Both the position numbers and the translations under genes were made by a program. Below are positions 8,681 through 16,995 of a stretch of DNA of 35,424 nt, piece by piece (position 1 is the stretch's first letter; every line of letters begins with the position of its first letter). Below the pieces are notes generated by a model. It was not told where the DNA came from. It did not search any database and saw only the letters and a program-made list of their open reading frames with translations. The stretch spans positions 1-35,424 of the forward strand of contig JAEOUE010000160.1 of NCBI GenBank assembly GCA_016839515.1. The letters are read 5' to 3'. The DNA comes from Candidatus Hodarchaeum mangrovi. GTDB taxonomy: Archaea > Asgardarchaeota > Heimdallarchaeia > Hodarchaeales > Hodarchaeaceae.

Positions 8681-9127
8681 ATGATAAGATCTATAGAACC
8701 TATCATATCAGATATTATAAAATGGAGTATAATATTAACTACGATTAGTTTTTTAGTTTCAATTGTAAGTATTTTTCTTTTTATTGATATAGAACAGGAA
8801 AACATTCCATACTTAACCTTGTTGTCGACAGCAATGAGTAACCTGAATTTTTTATTAGGCTCCCTTTCTTTAGCAACAGGATTAATAATTACCTTTTTTA
8901 AACCCCCTAATCGTCATTCAGAATCCTCTAGCGAGAAACCTAAGTTCATACCACAATATAAAAACGAAAGAATCAAAAAAAACAATATAAAATCAGTTAA
9001 ACCTTTTCCGAGCTCACCACCTCTATTTTCGGAACGAGAAAAAAAACTAATATTAACAGGCTTATTCACTATTGGAATTGCATTTGGTATTTGGATAATA
9101 TTCCTGTTTCTTTACCCTTTATACTAA
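8681..9127 (+). CDS. Small membrane protein, last gene of the operon
   Basis: A 148-residue protein I do not recognise. Hydrophobic segments lie at about residues 15-36, 45-71 and 124-146. They are joined by a long polar, Lys/Ser/Pro-rich loop (about 73-118) that is probably cytoplasmic. It starts three bases after the stop of the arrestin-like gene, so it belongs to the same transcript. It may anchor the arrestin-like protein or the ChlD-like complex at the membrane; this rests on gene order only. Confidence 0.7.
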   Translation: MIRSIEPIISDIIKWSIILTTISFLVSIVSIFLFIDIEQENIPYLTLLSTAMSNLNFLLGSLSLATGLIITFFKPPNRHSESSSEKPKFIPQYKNERIKKNNIKSVKPFPSSPPLFSEREKKLILTGLFTIGIAFGIWIIFLFLYPLY

Positions 9128-9187
9128 TCAGCAAATTATATCATTGATGATAAAGGATTTTTTCATGTTACTGATTGAATTCTTCCC

Positions 9188-9943
9188 TTAGATCCCATTC
9201 ATAGCAGCTAGAACAAGCATAACTGGGATTGGAGATAGAATTAAAGCAATAACGGTAGCATATAACGATTGAAATGCGTCATAGCTTCGTATAAATGTGA
9301 ATGTAATAATACCTATCTTCAGAAGAAAGAGAATTAATAGAAAATTATGCAGGATCACCTCCAAATAAGAAAGTGCCTCATAATAGATTTGATCATGATT
9401 AAATTTAACATAATATGGGGAAATTTCATTTAATTGTGAATCTAAAATGTTGATAATCATGTTTTCATCTAGATGAACTTCTACCCACGAATGCCATTTT
9501 CCGATAACCACATAGCTATCATATCCTCGTCGAGTCAATAAGGAAGCTGCAACTAATGCAATTCCATCACAATCATCACCACGGGCTAAGACATCCGAAA
9601 CAGAAGCACGATGATCCAACGTTATATAATTTGCTATATCATCTGTAAATGGAATTATTCTATCAATGAAAGCTTCTACCGCTTTGATTTCTATAATAAA
9701 GTTATTTTTGGTCTTTAATAATAAGGAAATAGATTCATAATTTGCATTAAGATATGCTTCAAATTTTTGGTCTAATTCAATAATTTTTGGGTTATCAGGT
9801 TGAATTGTTTCAGTTAAAGCAAAACGATTCATCATTTGATCAGGCCATACTAGAGGGTTTAAGGAAAATCCTGTTAGGAGATATGTTAAAGTCAAGAGTG
9901 CAGCAATAGCTAATTCCTTATTAGTAAAAGTTAAGCGGGCCAT
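9188..9943 (-). CDS. Membrane-bound transglutaminase-like cysteine protease domain protein
   Basis: Transglutaminase-like superfamily, with the catalytic triad visible in order: Cys125 in GDDCDG, His151 in WHSWVEV and Asp168 in NILDSQ. One membrane segment lies near the N-terminus (about residues 9-29) and two near the C-terminus (about 190-215 and 220-248), so the catalytic domain sits on one side of the membrane, probably outside. Archaeal proteins of this type are usually proteases or peptidoglycan-like amidases; the substrate is unknown. The ATG at 9943 is preferred over a TTG at 9970. A good TATA box lies about 75 bases upstream on the minus strand. It is convergent with the ChlD-like/arrestin operon and sits beside another surface protease. 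Confidence 0.8.
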   Translation of the reverse strand: MARLTFTNKELAIAALLTLTYLLTGFSLNPLVWPDQMMNRFALTETIQPDNPKIIELDQKFEAYLNANYESISLLLKTKNNFIIEIKAVEAFIDRIIPFTDDIANYITLDHRASVSDVLARGDDCDGIALVAASLLTRRGYDSYVVIGKWHSWVEVHLDENMIINILDSQLNEISPYYVKFNHDQIYYEALSYLEVILHNFLLILFLLKIGIITFTFIRSYDAFQSLYATVIALILSPIPVMLVLAAMNGI

Positions 9944-10017
9944 CTCTAATTTCTCAAAGTTCAACCACAAATCTAAAATTCTTCGTAAGGATTCTCGTAA
10001 TTACAGAAACTTTTCTT

Positions 10018-10027
10018 CTTTATATAA
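10018..10027 (-). promoter_or_regulatory. TATA box for the transglutaminase-like gene
   Basis: The minus strand reads TTATATAAAG here, a near-consensus archaeal TATA box. Transcription would start about 25 bases downstream, near 9993, leaving a leader of about 50 bases before the ATG at 9943. Confidence 0.5.
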
Positions 10028-10107
10028 TCATTTATTTTAGTGCAAAACCTTAATCAGCCAAATTTATGTATAACATTTAAAAAAATTCCAGATAGACTTC
10101 TAAGCCA

Positions 10108-12123
10108 TTAGTTTTCTTTTTTCATTTTCGTTTTATCATTCTGGTAGGGAATTTTCTCTAATGCAGCTCGTTTTGATGCAATTACTCTTTCACGGGAACG
10201 TAATTCGATTTTTTTCACCATCTCTTTATCTAGCAAATCACGAGTTGGTTGGTTTAAGCTTAATACTTGCATTTTTCCTCTATAATAAACAGTAAGAACT
10301 AGAAAAAAAAGCATACCTACAAAAAAGGTTGGATTCATATCAGTATATTTTCCTTTATCTTTAATGTGATTTAAACTGGTATCAAAGCTAAGAAGTGATG
10401 TGTGAAGTTTTCTAACAAGTGAGTAAGCTTCTCTGTAGTTCATTTCTTGATATTTCGTTAAAACTGCAAAATAAGAAGCATTATATGAATTAAATAGATT
10501 TTGTAAGTTTTTAGTATATACTTTATCTTTAGCTGAAACTATAGCTTGATTGATAATTGAACGGGAAGCTTTGAGTAGAATATCTATTTGGCCCCGTTGA
10601 ATGTTATCAATAGAAAATATACTGAACTGGGAGGAATGCGTATAATAAGACATTACATCGTCAATAAAATTACCCACAGTCCCAAATTGAAAAGGATGCA
10701 TTAATCCGATTTGATGTCCCAGCTCATGGATTAGAGTCTGCGATAATCCATGAAATGGTTGAGGATTTGATCGATTGTCACCATAAGTATATTTATAATC
10801 ATGGCTAATGATCGTCAATGGAGAATCAAGTTCATCCCGTAATGCAATGCCTAAAAGACTAGGCTCCAATTTTGCTTTGTCAGCAATACCAAATAAGGCG
10901 TCATCAAAAATGAAAGCAAACGTTTTAAAGTGAACCGTAAAAAATTGAAAGTAAATTTCTTCAAGAAACGTCCCAGCATTCGAATAAAGTTCCTCATAAA
11001 TAGGGATAAGATCAACTGCATACTTTCGAGTAGATTGGTTATTAAATTCTCCCCAAGGAACAATGGAGGACTGTATAATGGAATAAAGACTTGGAACGGT
11101 GTTTAATGCTTGAAATTTTACATCGATGACACATTTTATCCAAGGATAAACAGTTTCAAAGGAATTTAAAATGAAAGTTTCATTAACTGTCCATCGAAGA
11201 TCTTCAGGAGAAAACCCAGTCACATTTGTTAAGACTAGAATTTCAAAATAAAATTGTACTCCAGTACTTAAATCACCAACTGGTGCGAGTGGCGAATATA
11301 CATAATCTTGAACCCAAAGATTTCTTTCGACTTCATAAATCCATTGTGCAATAAAATCTGAGAACCTTTGGAATCCATAGGGGGTCTGGAGGTTGTACAA
11401 CTGCTCAAATTCTTGAAGGGTACTATTTGAACCCTCATTTTGTAAATAATAGGAATCTGAGGTGAGATCTAAGTAATAAAGGCGATCTTGAGAACCATAC
11501 CCTGTCATAAAACTCCTACGAATAGAAGTATGCGCGTCTGGGTCGATATATGTTTCATTATACCAGTGAGTTGTGTATTCTCCATCATCTAGCATTGTAA
11601 GATTCGAAAGAAATAAGGTATATCCTGGGATTGGTTTTAATCCGTAATAAAATTCATAATTATCTGCAAGCCATGAAATTGTTTTTGTCGCATTAATAAA
11701 TCGTCCCTTATCACTGGTTCCATCAGAATGATTGATAGTATCAGGAATCGCTGTATAGTTTATAAAATTGAAAAATTCATTATCAAAAGAGTTTGAAGCT
11801 AGTTCATAATAGTGATTTATAAAGAATGATTTATCAGTGTAATCTTGTTGAAAAAAGCTTATTACGCTTCTCTCAATCTGAGAAGGTTGTCCTTCTATTA
11901 TAGGATTAATTAGACTGTTCATTATTTGAGTATTAAAACCAGTAAATATAATTCGGGAAAACAACTCTGATCTTGTTGGGAGATTTGGAGTATCATAGAA
12001 CGACGCAGCGCTCGTTGGAATCGTATTAGGTACTATTATCAAACAAACAATTAAAAAAAAGATTAGGTTATTCTTCATCAAGAAAGATCTTTTGATTAGC
12101 AATATTTTCTCACCTATTTTCAT
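10108..12123 (-). CDS. Membrane-anchored metzincin-type zinc metalloprotease
   Basis: A 671-residue surface protease. An N-terminal hydrophobic segment (about residues 18-36, ending in an AAS-type cleavage site) is a signal peptide. The zinc site HELGHQIGLMH (His466, Glu467, His470, His476) matches the metzincin HExxHxxGxxH, and a Met-turn DDVMSYY follows (Met491). The roughly 400 residues before it are rich in aromatic residues and Asn-x-Ser/Thr sites, consistent with an extracellular glycoprotein. A single membrane segment near the C-terminus (PTFFVGMLFFLVLTVYY) precedes a strongly basic, Lys/Arg-rich cytoplasmic tail of about 60 residues. The start is uncertain: TTG at 12141, ATG at 12123 and ATG at 12078 are all in frame, and the last gives the most compact signal peptide. 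It probably supplies peptides for the adjacent dpp transporter. The metzincin call is firm; the subfamily is not. Confidence 0.85.
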   Translation of the reverse strand: MKIGEKILLIKRSFLMKNNLIFFLIVCLIIVPNTIPTSAASFYDTPNLPTRSELFSRIIFTGFNTQIMNSLINPIIEGQPSQIERSVISFFQQDYTDKSFFINHYYELASNSFDNEFFNFINYTAIPDTINHSDGTSDKGRFINATKTISWLADNYEFYYGLKPIPGYTLFLSNLTMLDDGEYTTHWYNETYIDPDAHTSIRRSFMTGYGSQDRLYYLDLTSDSYYLQNEGSNSTLQEFEQLYNLQTPYGFQRFSDFIAQWIYEVERNLWVQDYVYSPLAPVGDLSTGVQFYFEILVLTNVTGFSPEDLRWTVNETFILNSFETVYPWIKCVIDVKFQALNTVPSLYSIIQSSIVPWGEFNNQSTRKYAVDLIPIYEELYSNAGTFLEEIYFQFFTVHFKTFAFIFDDALFGIADKAKLEPSLLGIALRDELDSPLTIISHDYKYTYGDNRSNPQPFHGLSQTLIHELGHQIGLMHPFQFGTVGNFIDDVMSYYTHSSQFSIFSIDNIQRGQIDILLKASRSIINQAIVSAKDKVYTKNLQNLFNSYNASYFAVLTKYQEMNYREAYSLVRKLHTSLLSFDTSLNHIKDKGKYTDMNPTFFVGMLFFLVLTVYYRGKMQVLSLNQPTRDLLDKEMVKKIELRSRERVIASKRAALEKIPYQNDKTKMKKEN

Positions 12124-12235
12124 AATTATGAATTTATTCAATCCCTCTTAAAGTTCAAGAGTGTGGTAATTTTATTGTCAAATATTTAAATTGTCTTAGA
12201 TATTCTCCAAATTCAGTACCTGAAATTAAAGTTAA

Positions 12236-12260
12236 AAGAAAACAATGAAAAAGAAAAAAT
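12236..12260 (-). terminator. T-rich terminator of the dpp operon
   Basis: Just past the dppF stop codon the minus strand is a run of T-tracts (T6, T5, T4) broken by single bases, without a hairpin. Oligo-T tracts alone are the usual archaeal termination signal. Confidence 0.4.
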
Positions 12261-12264
12261 TAGA

Positions 12265-13263
12265 TTATTTATAAGCATAATCTGACTCTTCAAGTGGAAA
12301 ATGACAAGCCACAAAGTGATTTGGTGATATTTCATCTAGTGGAGGCTCTTCCTTTGAACAGATTGATTTCGCGTACATACAACGATTACTAAATCGACAG
12401 CCGGAAGGTGGAAATATAGGAGACGGTACATCACCCCTTAAAACTAATCGATTCATTTTTCGTTGGAGGTCTAAACTTGGTACTGCTGAAATTAATGCTT
12501 CAGTATAAGGGTGAGCTGGATTACGGAATAATTCCTCGGTTGCAGAGCTCTCAACAATTTTTCCGACATACATTACGTTAACAAATCGTGTAATATGTCT
12601 TACTACACCTAAATCGTGAGCTACAACGATATAGGTAAGATTCAGTTCGTTTTGTAGGTCTTGGAGAAGGTTCAGAATTTGTGCTTGAATCGATACATCA
12701 AGAGCGGAAACAGGCTCATCTGCGACTATAAGTCTTGGGTTGAGTGCAAGAGCTCTAGCAACGCCAATACGTTGACGTTGACCTCCTGAAAACTCATGTG
12801 GAAAGCGATAGTAATGATCAGGAGCTAAGCCAACTGTTTTAAGTAGGTTAAAAACAATCTCAGATCTTTCCGAAGCGTTTGCGACACCATGAACAACAAG
12901 AGGTTCACCAATAATGTCACCTACCTTCATTCTAGGATCTAGAGACGCATAAGGATCCTGGAAGATAATTTGCATATCTCGCCTAAGTTGACGCATTTTT
13001 CGGCCTTTTGAACGAGTGATATCTACTCCATCAAAGAGAATTTGACCTCCAGTAGGATCATATAACCGTAAAATGCACCTTGCTGTCGTGGTTTTTCCGC
13101 ACCCTGATTCTCCAACAAGACCAACAGTGCCACCTCGTGGAACTGAGAAGCTCACATCATCAACTGCTCGGAGCGTTAAAGTATCAGAAGAGAAAAGTCC
13201 TCTTGTAACTTCAAAGTACATCTTTAAATTTTTGACTTCAATAATATTATCTGTTTTACTCAT
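12265..13263 (-). CDS. dppF: Oligopeptide/dipeptide ABC transporter ATPase, DppF/OppF type
   Basis: Second ATPase of the peptide importer. It has Walker A GESGCGKT, Q-loop QIIFQDPYASLDPR, signature FSGGQRQRIG, Walker B LIVADEPVSALD and switch His in VVAHDLG. The C-terminal oligopeptide-transporter extension has the Cys cluster PPSGCRFSNRCMYAKSIC, a motif that in some relatives holds an iron-sulfur cluster. An upstream in-frame ATG at 13302 overlaps dppD, but the ATG at 13263 has a clear AGGAG nine bases ahead, so the protein is about 332 residues. It is the last gene of the minus-strand operon, 20 bases after dppD. It energises uptake together with DppD on the cytoplasmic face. Specificity within the peptide/nickel family cannot be fixed from the ATPase. 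Confidence 0.92.
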   Translation of the reverse strand: MSKTDNIIEVKNLKMYFEVTRGLFSSDTLTLRAVDDVSFSVPRGGTVGLVGESGCGKTTTARCILRLYDPTGGQILFDGVDITRSKGRKMRQLRRDMQIIFQDPYASLDPRMKVGDIIGEPLVVHGVANASERSEIVFNLLKTVGLAPDHYYRFPHEFSGGQRQRIGVARALALNPRLIVADEPVSALDVSIQAQILNLLQDLQNELNLTYIVVAHDLGVVRHITRFVNVMYVGKIVESSATEELFRNPAHPYTEALISAVPSLDLQRKMNRLVLRGDVPSPIFPPSGCRFSNRCMYAKSICSKEEPPLDEISPNHFVACHFPLEESDYAYK

Positions 13264-13283
13264 AATATCAACTCCTGAATACT

Positions 13284-14258
13284 TTAGGTATATAGATGAC
13301 AAGCAATACGATGACCTGGTTCTACTTCTAATTCTTCAGGAAAGCTCTCACGGCATACAGGCATTGCCTTTGAGCAGCGGGGGTGGAATGGACAACCTGA
13401 AGGAGGATTAATTAAATCAGGAACTTCTCCCGGGATTGGGGCAAGGCGATCCTTTTTCTGACTGATTTTAGGAATTGACTCATGAAGACCTTTTGTATAG
13501 GGATGTAGAGGATTTTCAAAGATATGTTCAACTTTACCAAACTCAGCAATATGTCCTGCATACATTACTGCAACTTTATTCGCTAATTCAACAACTAATC
13601 CCAAGTTATGAGTTATTAGAATCAGGGAAGTTTGAATTTCTTCCATTAAATTAGCCATAATTTCCAGAATTTGAGCCTGAATAGTAACATCAAGGGCAGT
13701 AGTAGGTTCATCTGCGATTAAAAGGCTCGGATTACAGGAAAGTGCCATGGCAATACCCACTCTTTGGCGCATTCCTCCACTCAATTGATGAGGATAATTT
13801 TCAAGACGATCTTCTGGATTTGGAAGCCCTACCATACTAAAGTATTCAACTACCTTTTGAAGAATTTCCTGTTTTGATAAAGACTGATGTAAACGAATTG
13901 CTTCTGCTACTTGCTCACCAACAGTTAGTACTGGATTAAGAGAGGTCATAGGATCTTGAAAAATCATTGAAATCCGATTTCCTCTGATTTTTCTCATATC
14001 ACGCATTGGTAGCTGCAACAAATCGATCCCATCGAACCAGACTTCACCACTTTCGATACGACCAGGAGGTATCGGAATCAGTCTCATCATTGAGAGTGCG
14101 GAGACACTTTTACCGCATCCAGATTCCCCCACGAGTCCAAGACTTTCTCCTCGATTTATTCGATAAGAAACCCCTTCTACAGCTTTTACAACCCCTTTCT
14201 TTGTATAAAAATGAGTCCGAAGATCTCGGACGTCTAATAATACTCCACCAGTACTCAT
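13284..14258 (-). CDS. dppD: Oligopeptide/dipeptide ABC transporter ATPase, DppD/OppD type
   Basis: First ATPase of the peptide importer, 324 residues. It has Walker A GESGCGKS (44-51), Q-loop [14 protein letters not shown], signature [10 protein letters not shown], Walker [13 protein letters not shown] and switch His in LITHNLG. The oligopeptide-specific C-terminal region carries the Cys motif [18 protein letters not shown]. The start lies two bases after the dppC stop, so the genes are translationally coupled. It pairs with DppF to form a heterodimeric motor under the DppB-DppC channel. Nothing in the motifs suggests loss of activity. Confidence 0.93.
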   Translation of the reverse strand: MSTGGVLLDVRDLRTHFYTKKGVVKAVEGVSYRINRGESLGLVGESGCGKSVSALSMMRLIPIPPGRIESGEVWFDGIDLLQLPMRDMRKIRGNRISMIFQDPMTSLNPVLTVGEQVAEAIRLHQSLSKQEILQKVVEYFSMVGLPNPEDRLENYPHQLSGGMRQRVGIAMALSCNPSLLIADEPTTALDVTIQAQILEIMANLMEEIQTSLILITHNLGLVVELANKVAVMYAGHIAEFGKVEHIFENPLHPYTKGLHESIPKISQKKDRLAPIPGEVPDLINPPSGCPFHPRCSKAMPVCRESFPEELEVEPGHRIACHLYT

Positions 14259-14260
14259 GG

Positions 14261-15232
14261 TTACACATCCCTTGTCCTTGGATCTAATACATCTCGTAAC
14301 CAGTCTCCAAGAAGATTAAAGCCTAATACTACAATGAATATAGCTAATCCAGGAAAGAACATCGGCCATGGGTGATCAAAGAAGGTATAACGTGCACCAT
14401 TCATATCACCTCCCCAGTCTGGTTGATTTGGTCGTGCACCAAGGCCAATAAAACTGAGTCCAGCGGTACTCATGATGGCACCACCAATACCCATGGTTGC
14501 ATATACTAGAATAATTGGGAAAACGTTGGGTAGTACATGTTTTACGATAATTCGTGCTTCACTAGATCCTGTAGCTCGTGCTGCATCAATAAAATCCATT
14601 TCACGAACCGCTAGTACGGATCCACGTAATATTCGGGCATAACCAGGGATTCCCATAAAACCAACGAAGAACATTGCAATTAGAAGGGTGTATTTTCCTG
14701 CTGGATTCCAAGGCTGGTCCGAGAGGGCTGCTACTATAATTAATAGCATAAAGAAACTAGGAATTGACATCCAAGCATCTACAATTCGCATTAAAATATT
14801 ATCAACACTACCACCAAGATAACCAGAAAGCGATCCAATTAGGATACCCCCAAATAGGCCAACTGATATCGCCAATGTCCCTGCTAGAACAGCACTTCGG
14901 GCTCCATAAAGGATACGAGAAAATATATCTTGGCCAGCCCAATCAGTTCCCATCAAGTAAGGAAATCCAGTGGTAGGGGTATCTCCGGTAATTAAGAATG
15001 GATCTTGAAAGGAAGGCATACCTACAGTATAATCATCTTCAGTTGGGTGATATGGAGCTATTACATCAGCAAAAATTGCAATTGAAAAGAATCCAAGGAT
15101 TATGATGAATCCGATTAACGCTGTCCAGTTATGGATAAGGGAGTGAAAATAGGCCCGTAGTCTTGCTCGAAATCGTCGTTCACGTTTGACTTGAGCGATA
15201 AGCTCTTCTTGAGTCATAATACTCATACCCAT
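14261..15232 (-). CDS. dppC: Oligopeptide/dipeptide ABC transporter permease, DppC type
   Basis: Inner channel subunit, 323 residues. An N-terminal cytoplasmic tail is followed by the first membrane helix (about residues 37-58), the extended loop typical of DppC, and a C-terminal block of five helices. The EAA loop that docks the ATPase is DAARATGSSEARIIVKHVLP, followed by the DppC-typical GLSFIGLG and QPDWG motifs. AGGAG lies ten bases before the chosen ATG. It follows dppB by 15 bases. Confidence 0.93.
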   Translation of the reverse strand: MGMSIMTQEELIAQVKRERRFRARLRAYFHSLIHNWTALIGFIIILGFFSIAIFADVIAPYHPTEDDYTVGMPSFQDPFLITGDTPTTGFPYLMGTDWAGQDIFSRILYGARSAVLAGTLAISVGLFGGILIGSLSGYLGGSVDNILMRIVDAWMSIPSFFMLLIIVAALSDQPWNPAGKYTLLIAMFFVGFMGIPGYARILRGSVLAVREMDFIDAARATGSSEARIIVKHVLPNVFPIILVYATMGIGGAIMSTAGLSFIGLGARPNQPDWGGDMNGARYTFFDHPWPMFFPGLAIFIVVLGFNLLGDWLRDVLDPRTRDV

Positions 15233-15247
15233 GATAAATCACTCCTT

Positions 15248-16255
15248 TTAACTGTACCGAATACGTGGATCTAAATAAGCATACGCAATATCCACCACAA
15301 GGTTCATCAAGATTAACAAAGTAGAACTAAATAGTACTACGCCCATAATTACTGGATAATTACGTGTAAGTAGTGCACGATAACCATAACGTCCCATACC
15401 AGGCCATGAAAAAATAGTTTCCATAATTACAGCTCCACCAAACAAACCAGCAAGATCTAGTCCAATAATAGTTACTACTGGAATTAGGGCGTTTTTCAGA
15501 GCATGTTTGTAGATAACCACTTTTTCAGCTAAACCTTTAGATCGTGCAGTGGTAATATAATCTTGTCGAATAACCTCTAACATACTCGACCGAGTAATTC
15601 GGGCATAAAATCCTGCTGACGCAATTCCCATTGCCACTCCTGGAATAATTAAGCGTCCAATGGGGGATGCATTATCACGCCAACCTGGAGTAATGAATCC
15701 TCCATGTAAAGGAAATAAGTCAATGGCTATGAATTGAATTAGAATAAATGCTAACCAATATCCCGGTGTAGAATAAAGAGTTAATGTAACAAAAACTAAA
15801 AACCGATCAGTAAATTGATTGTGTTTGACAGCTGAAATAATCCCTACAATTATTCCTGTTGAACAGGCAAATAATAGTGCTGTTGTTGTTAACTGTAATG
15901 TTGCAGGGAATAAATGTAACATCTCTTCAACTATTGGTTGGTTCGTCTCCCAATTTCTACCAAAATCACCTGTTGCGAGATGGGCTAACCAGATTAAGTA
16001 TTGTATCCAAACTGGATGGTTTAATCCCAGTTCATCTCTTAATCGTTCATATTCTGCTTCCATGGCCATTAAATCTTCTGCAGTAATATCTTTTTGCCCT
16101 CTCATCATCTCGGGGTTGATTGCTCCACCAAAAATTAGTGTAGCAGGATCCCCTACAGCAAGGGCTGCGGAAGAATAGGTAATCATTGTGATTACCAATA
16201 AAAGCACAGGGGCAAGAATTAACCGTTTGACAACGTATCCTCTAAGACCTGCCAT
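15248..16255 (-). CDS. dppB: Oligopeptide/dipeptide ABC transporter permease, DppB type
   Basis: First gene of the transporter operon, 335 residues. It has an N-terminal membrane helix, a long extracytoplasmic loop (about residues 35-100, containing DELGLNHPVWIQYL as in DppB proteins), then five helices. The EAA loop reads TTARSKGLAEKVVIYKHALK, and a C-terminal SWPGMGRYGY segment is typical of the family. An AAAGGTG site sits nine bases before the ATG. A twin TATA element lies about 80 bases upstream. The cognate binding protein is encoded at 18,783, on the same strand but separated by two damaged genes. Confidence 0.93.
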   Translation of the reverse strand: MAGLRGYVVKRLILAPVLLLVITMITYSSAALAVGDPATLIFGGAINPEMMRGQKDITAEDLMAMEAEYERLRDELGLNHPVWIQYLIWLAHLATGDFGRNWETNQPIVEEMLHLFPATLQLTTTALLFACSTGIIVGIISAVKHNQFTDRFLVFVTLTLYSTPGYWLAFILIQFIAIDLFPLHGGFITPGWRDNASPIGRLIIPGVAMGIASAGFYARITRSSMLEVIRQDYITTARSKGLAEKVVIYKHALKNALIPVVTIIGLDLAGLFGGAVIMETIFSWPGMGRYGYRALLTRNYPVIMGVVLFSSTLLILMNLVVDIAYAYLDPRIRYS

Positions 16256-16602
16256 TGTTTTGCACCTTTTACCAATATTACGGCAAATATCTGTGAAACA
16301 GAGAATTGCCAGAATAGAAATCCTTATATATCTTTATAAAGGAAATTAATTCTTCACTTCCTAGTTATATATTTTAATTATATGTATCAGAAAAATGATA
16401 TATCAGAAATAAGAATTTCATCCCACAAATGAATATTATATGAGAAAAAATTAAATATTGTTAATTTATTTCGTAAATTATTTCTTATAGGTTGGATAAA
16501 TAAGATTTCAAGTTGAATTATAAAATAAATGCTATTTTATAGAAATGAACTAATTACCTAGATTGAAGAAGTCCTGAGAAATTTGGAATTATAAATGAAG
16601 AA
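16256..16602. other. Gene-free dpp promoter region
   Basis: About 350 AT-rich bases upstream of dppB and after the broken roadblock gene. Besides the TATA elements near 16,330, the only structure I see is a direct repeat TATCAGAAA at about 16,385 and 16,404, which could be an operator but is weak. I see no gene. Confidence 0.45.
16324..16341 (-). promoter_or_regulatory. TATA element of the dpp operon
   Basis: The minus strand reads CTTTATAAAGATATATAAG, two overlapping TATA-like boxes. Either would place the transcription start near 16,300, about 45 bases before the dppB start codon. Confidence 0.5.
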
Positions 16603-16982
16603 TTAAACAAAAAATATCTCTCTAATCCAAGAATTTAAAATAACTAATTGCTCATCTTTTAGGACTGCTCCATTTCTGTGAATACTTGTAAAATTCTCCC
16701 AAACCTTGGATGATTGGGTGATTAGGTTAATAAATTTTCCTAACTTTTTTATTGGATGGTAAGATAGGCCTTAAAAACATAACAGAATAGGAGTGGACTT
16801 TTTTCTTTGAATATTAAATTATATTCTTTATATTTTATACGCTCAATTGAACCTCCACTTATAGAGGCAAATGCGTTCTTCATTATAGAATTAACGGCTG
16901 AAATAATCCCACTTAATAGCTGTTCTTCAAATTTCTGTTCATTAAATCTTTTTGAATAAACGCATAAACCATTCTCATGCAT
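16603..16982 (-). pseudogene. Frameshifted roadblock/longin-type protein
   Basis: The first open frame (16,982 to 16,749) encodes 77 residues beginning MHENGLCVYSKRF and containing the pattern LLSGIISAVNSIM, GGSIERIKYKEYNLIF and LLFCYVFK, which I recognise from Asgard roadblock/longin-like regulatory domains. It then runs into a stop. Shifting by one base at the AAGGCC around 16,767-16,770 restores the expected continuation: a Gly, then LSYHPIKKLGKFINLI and a C-terminal helix region ending EIFFV at a TAA at 16,603. So one base, probably a G, is missing. The 5' end is also odd. The frame stays open upstream of the ATG and reads EEESILLLV, the expected first beta-strand, but no canonical start lies before the next in-frame stop. 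The intact protein would have been about 130 residues and probably a GTPase regulator. A sequencing or assembly error at the G-run is possible. Confidence 0.7.
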
Positions 16983-16995
16983 TACTAGAAGCAGA

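Noticed and set aside
16384..16412. Direct repeat TATCAGAAA upstream of dppB as an operator
   Set aside because: Only two copies in an A/T-dominated region and upstream of the TATA element; not distinguishable from chance.
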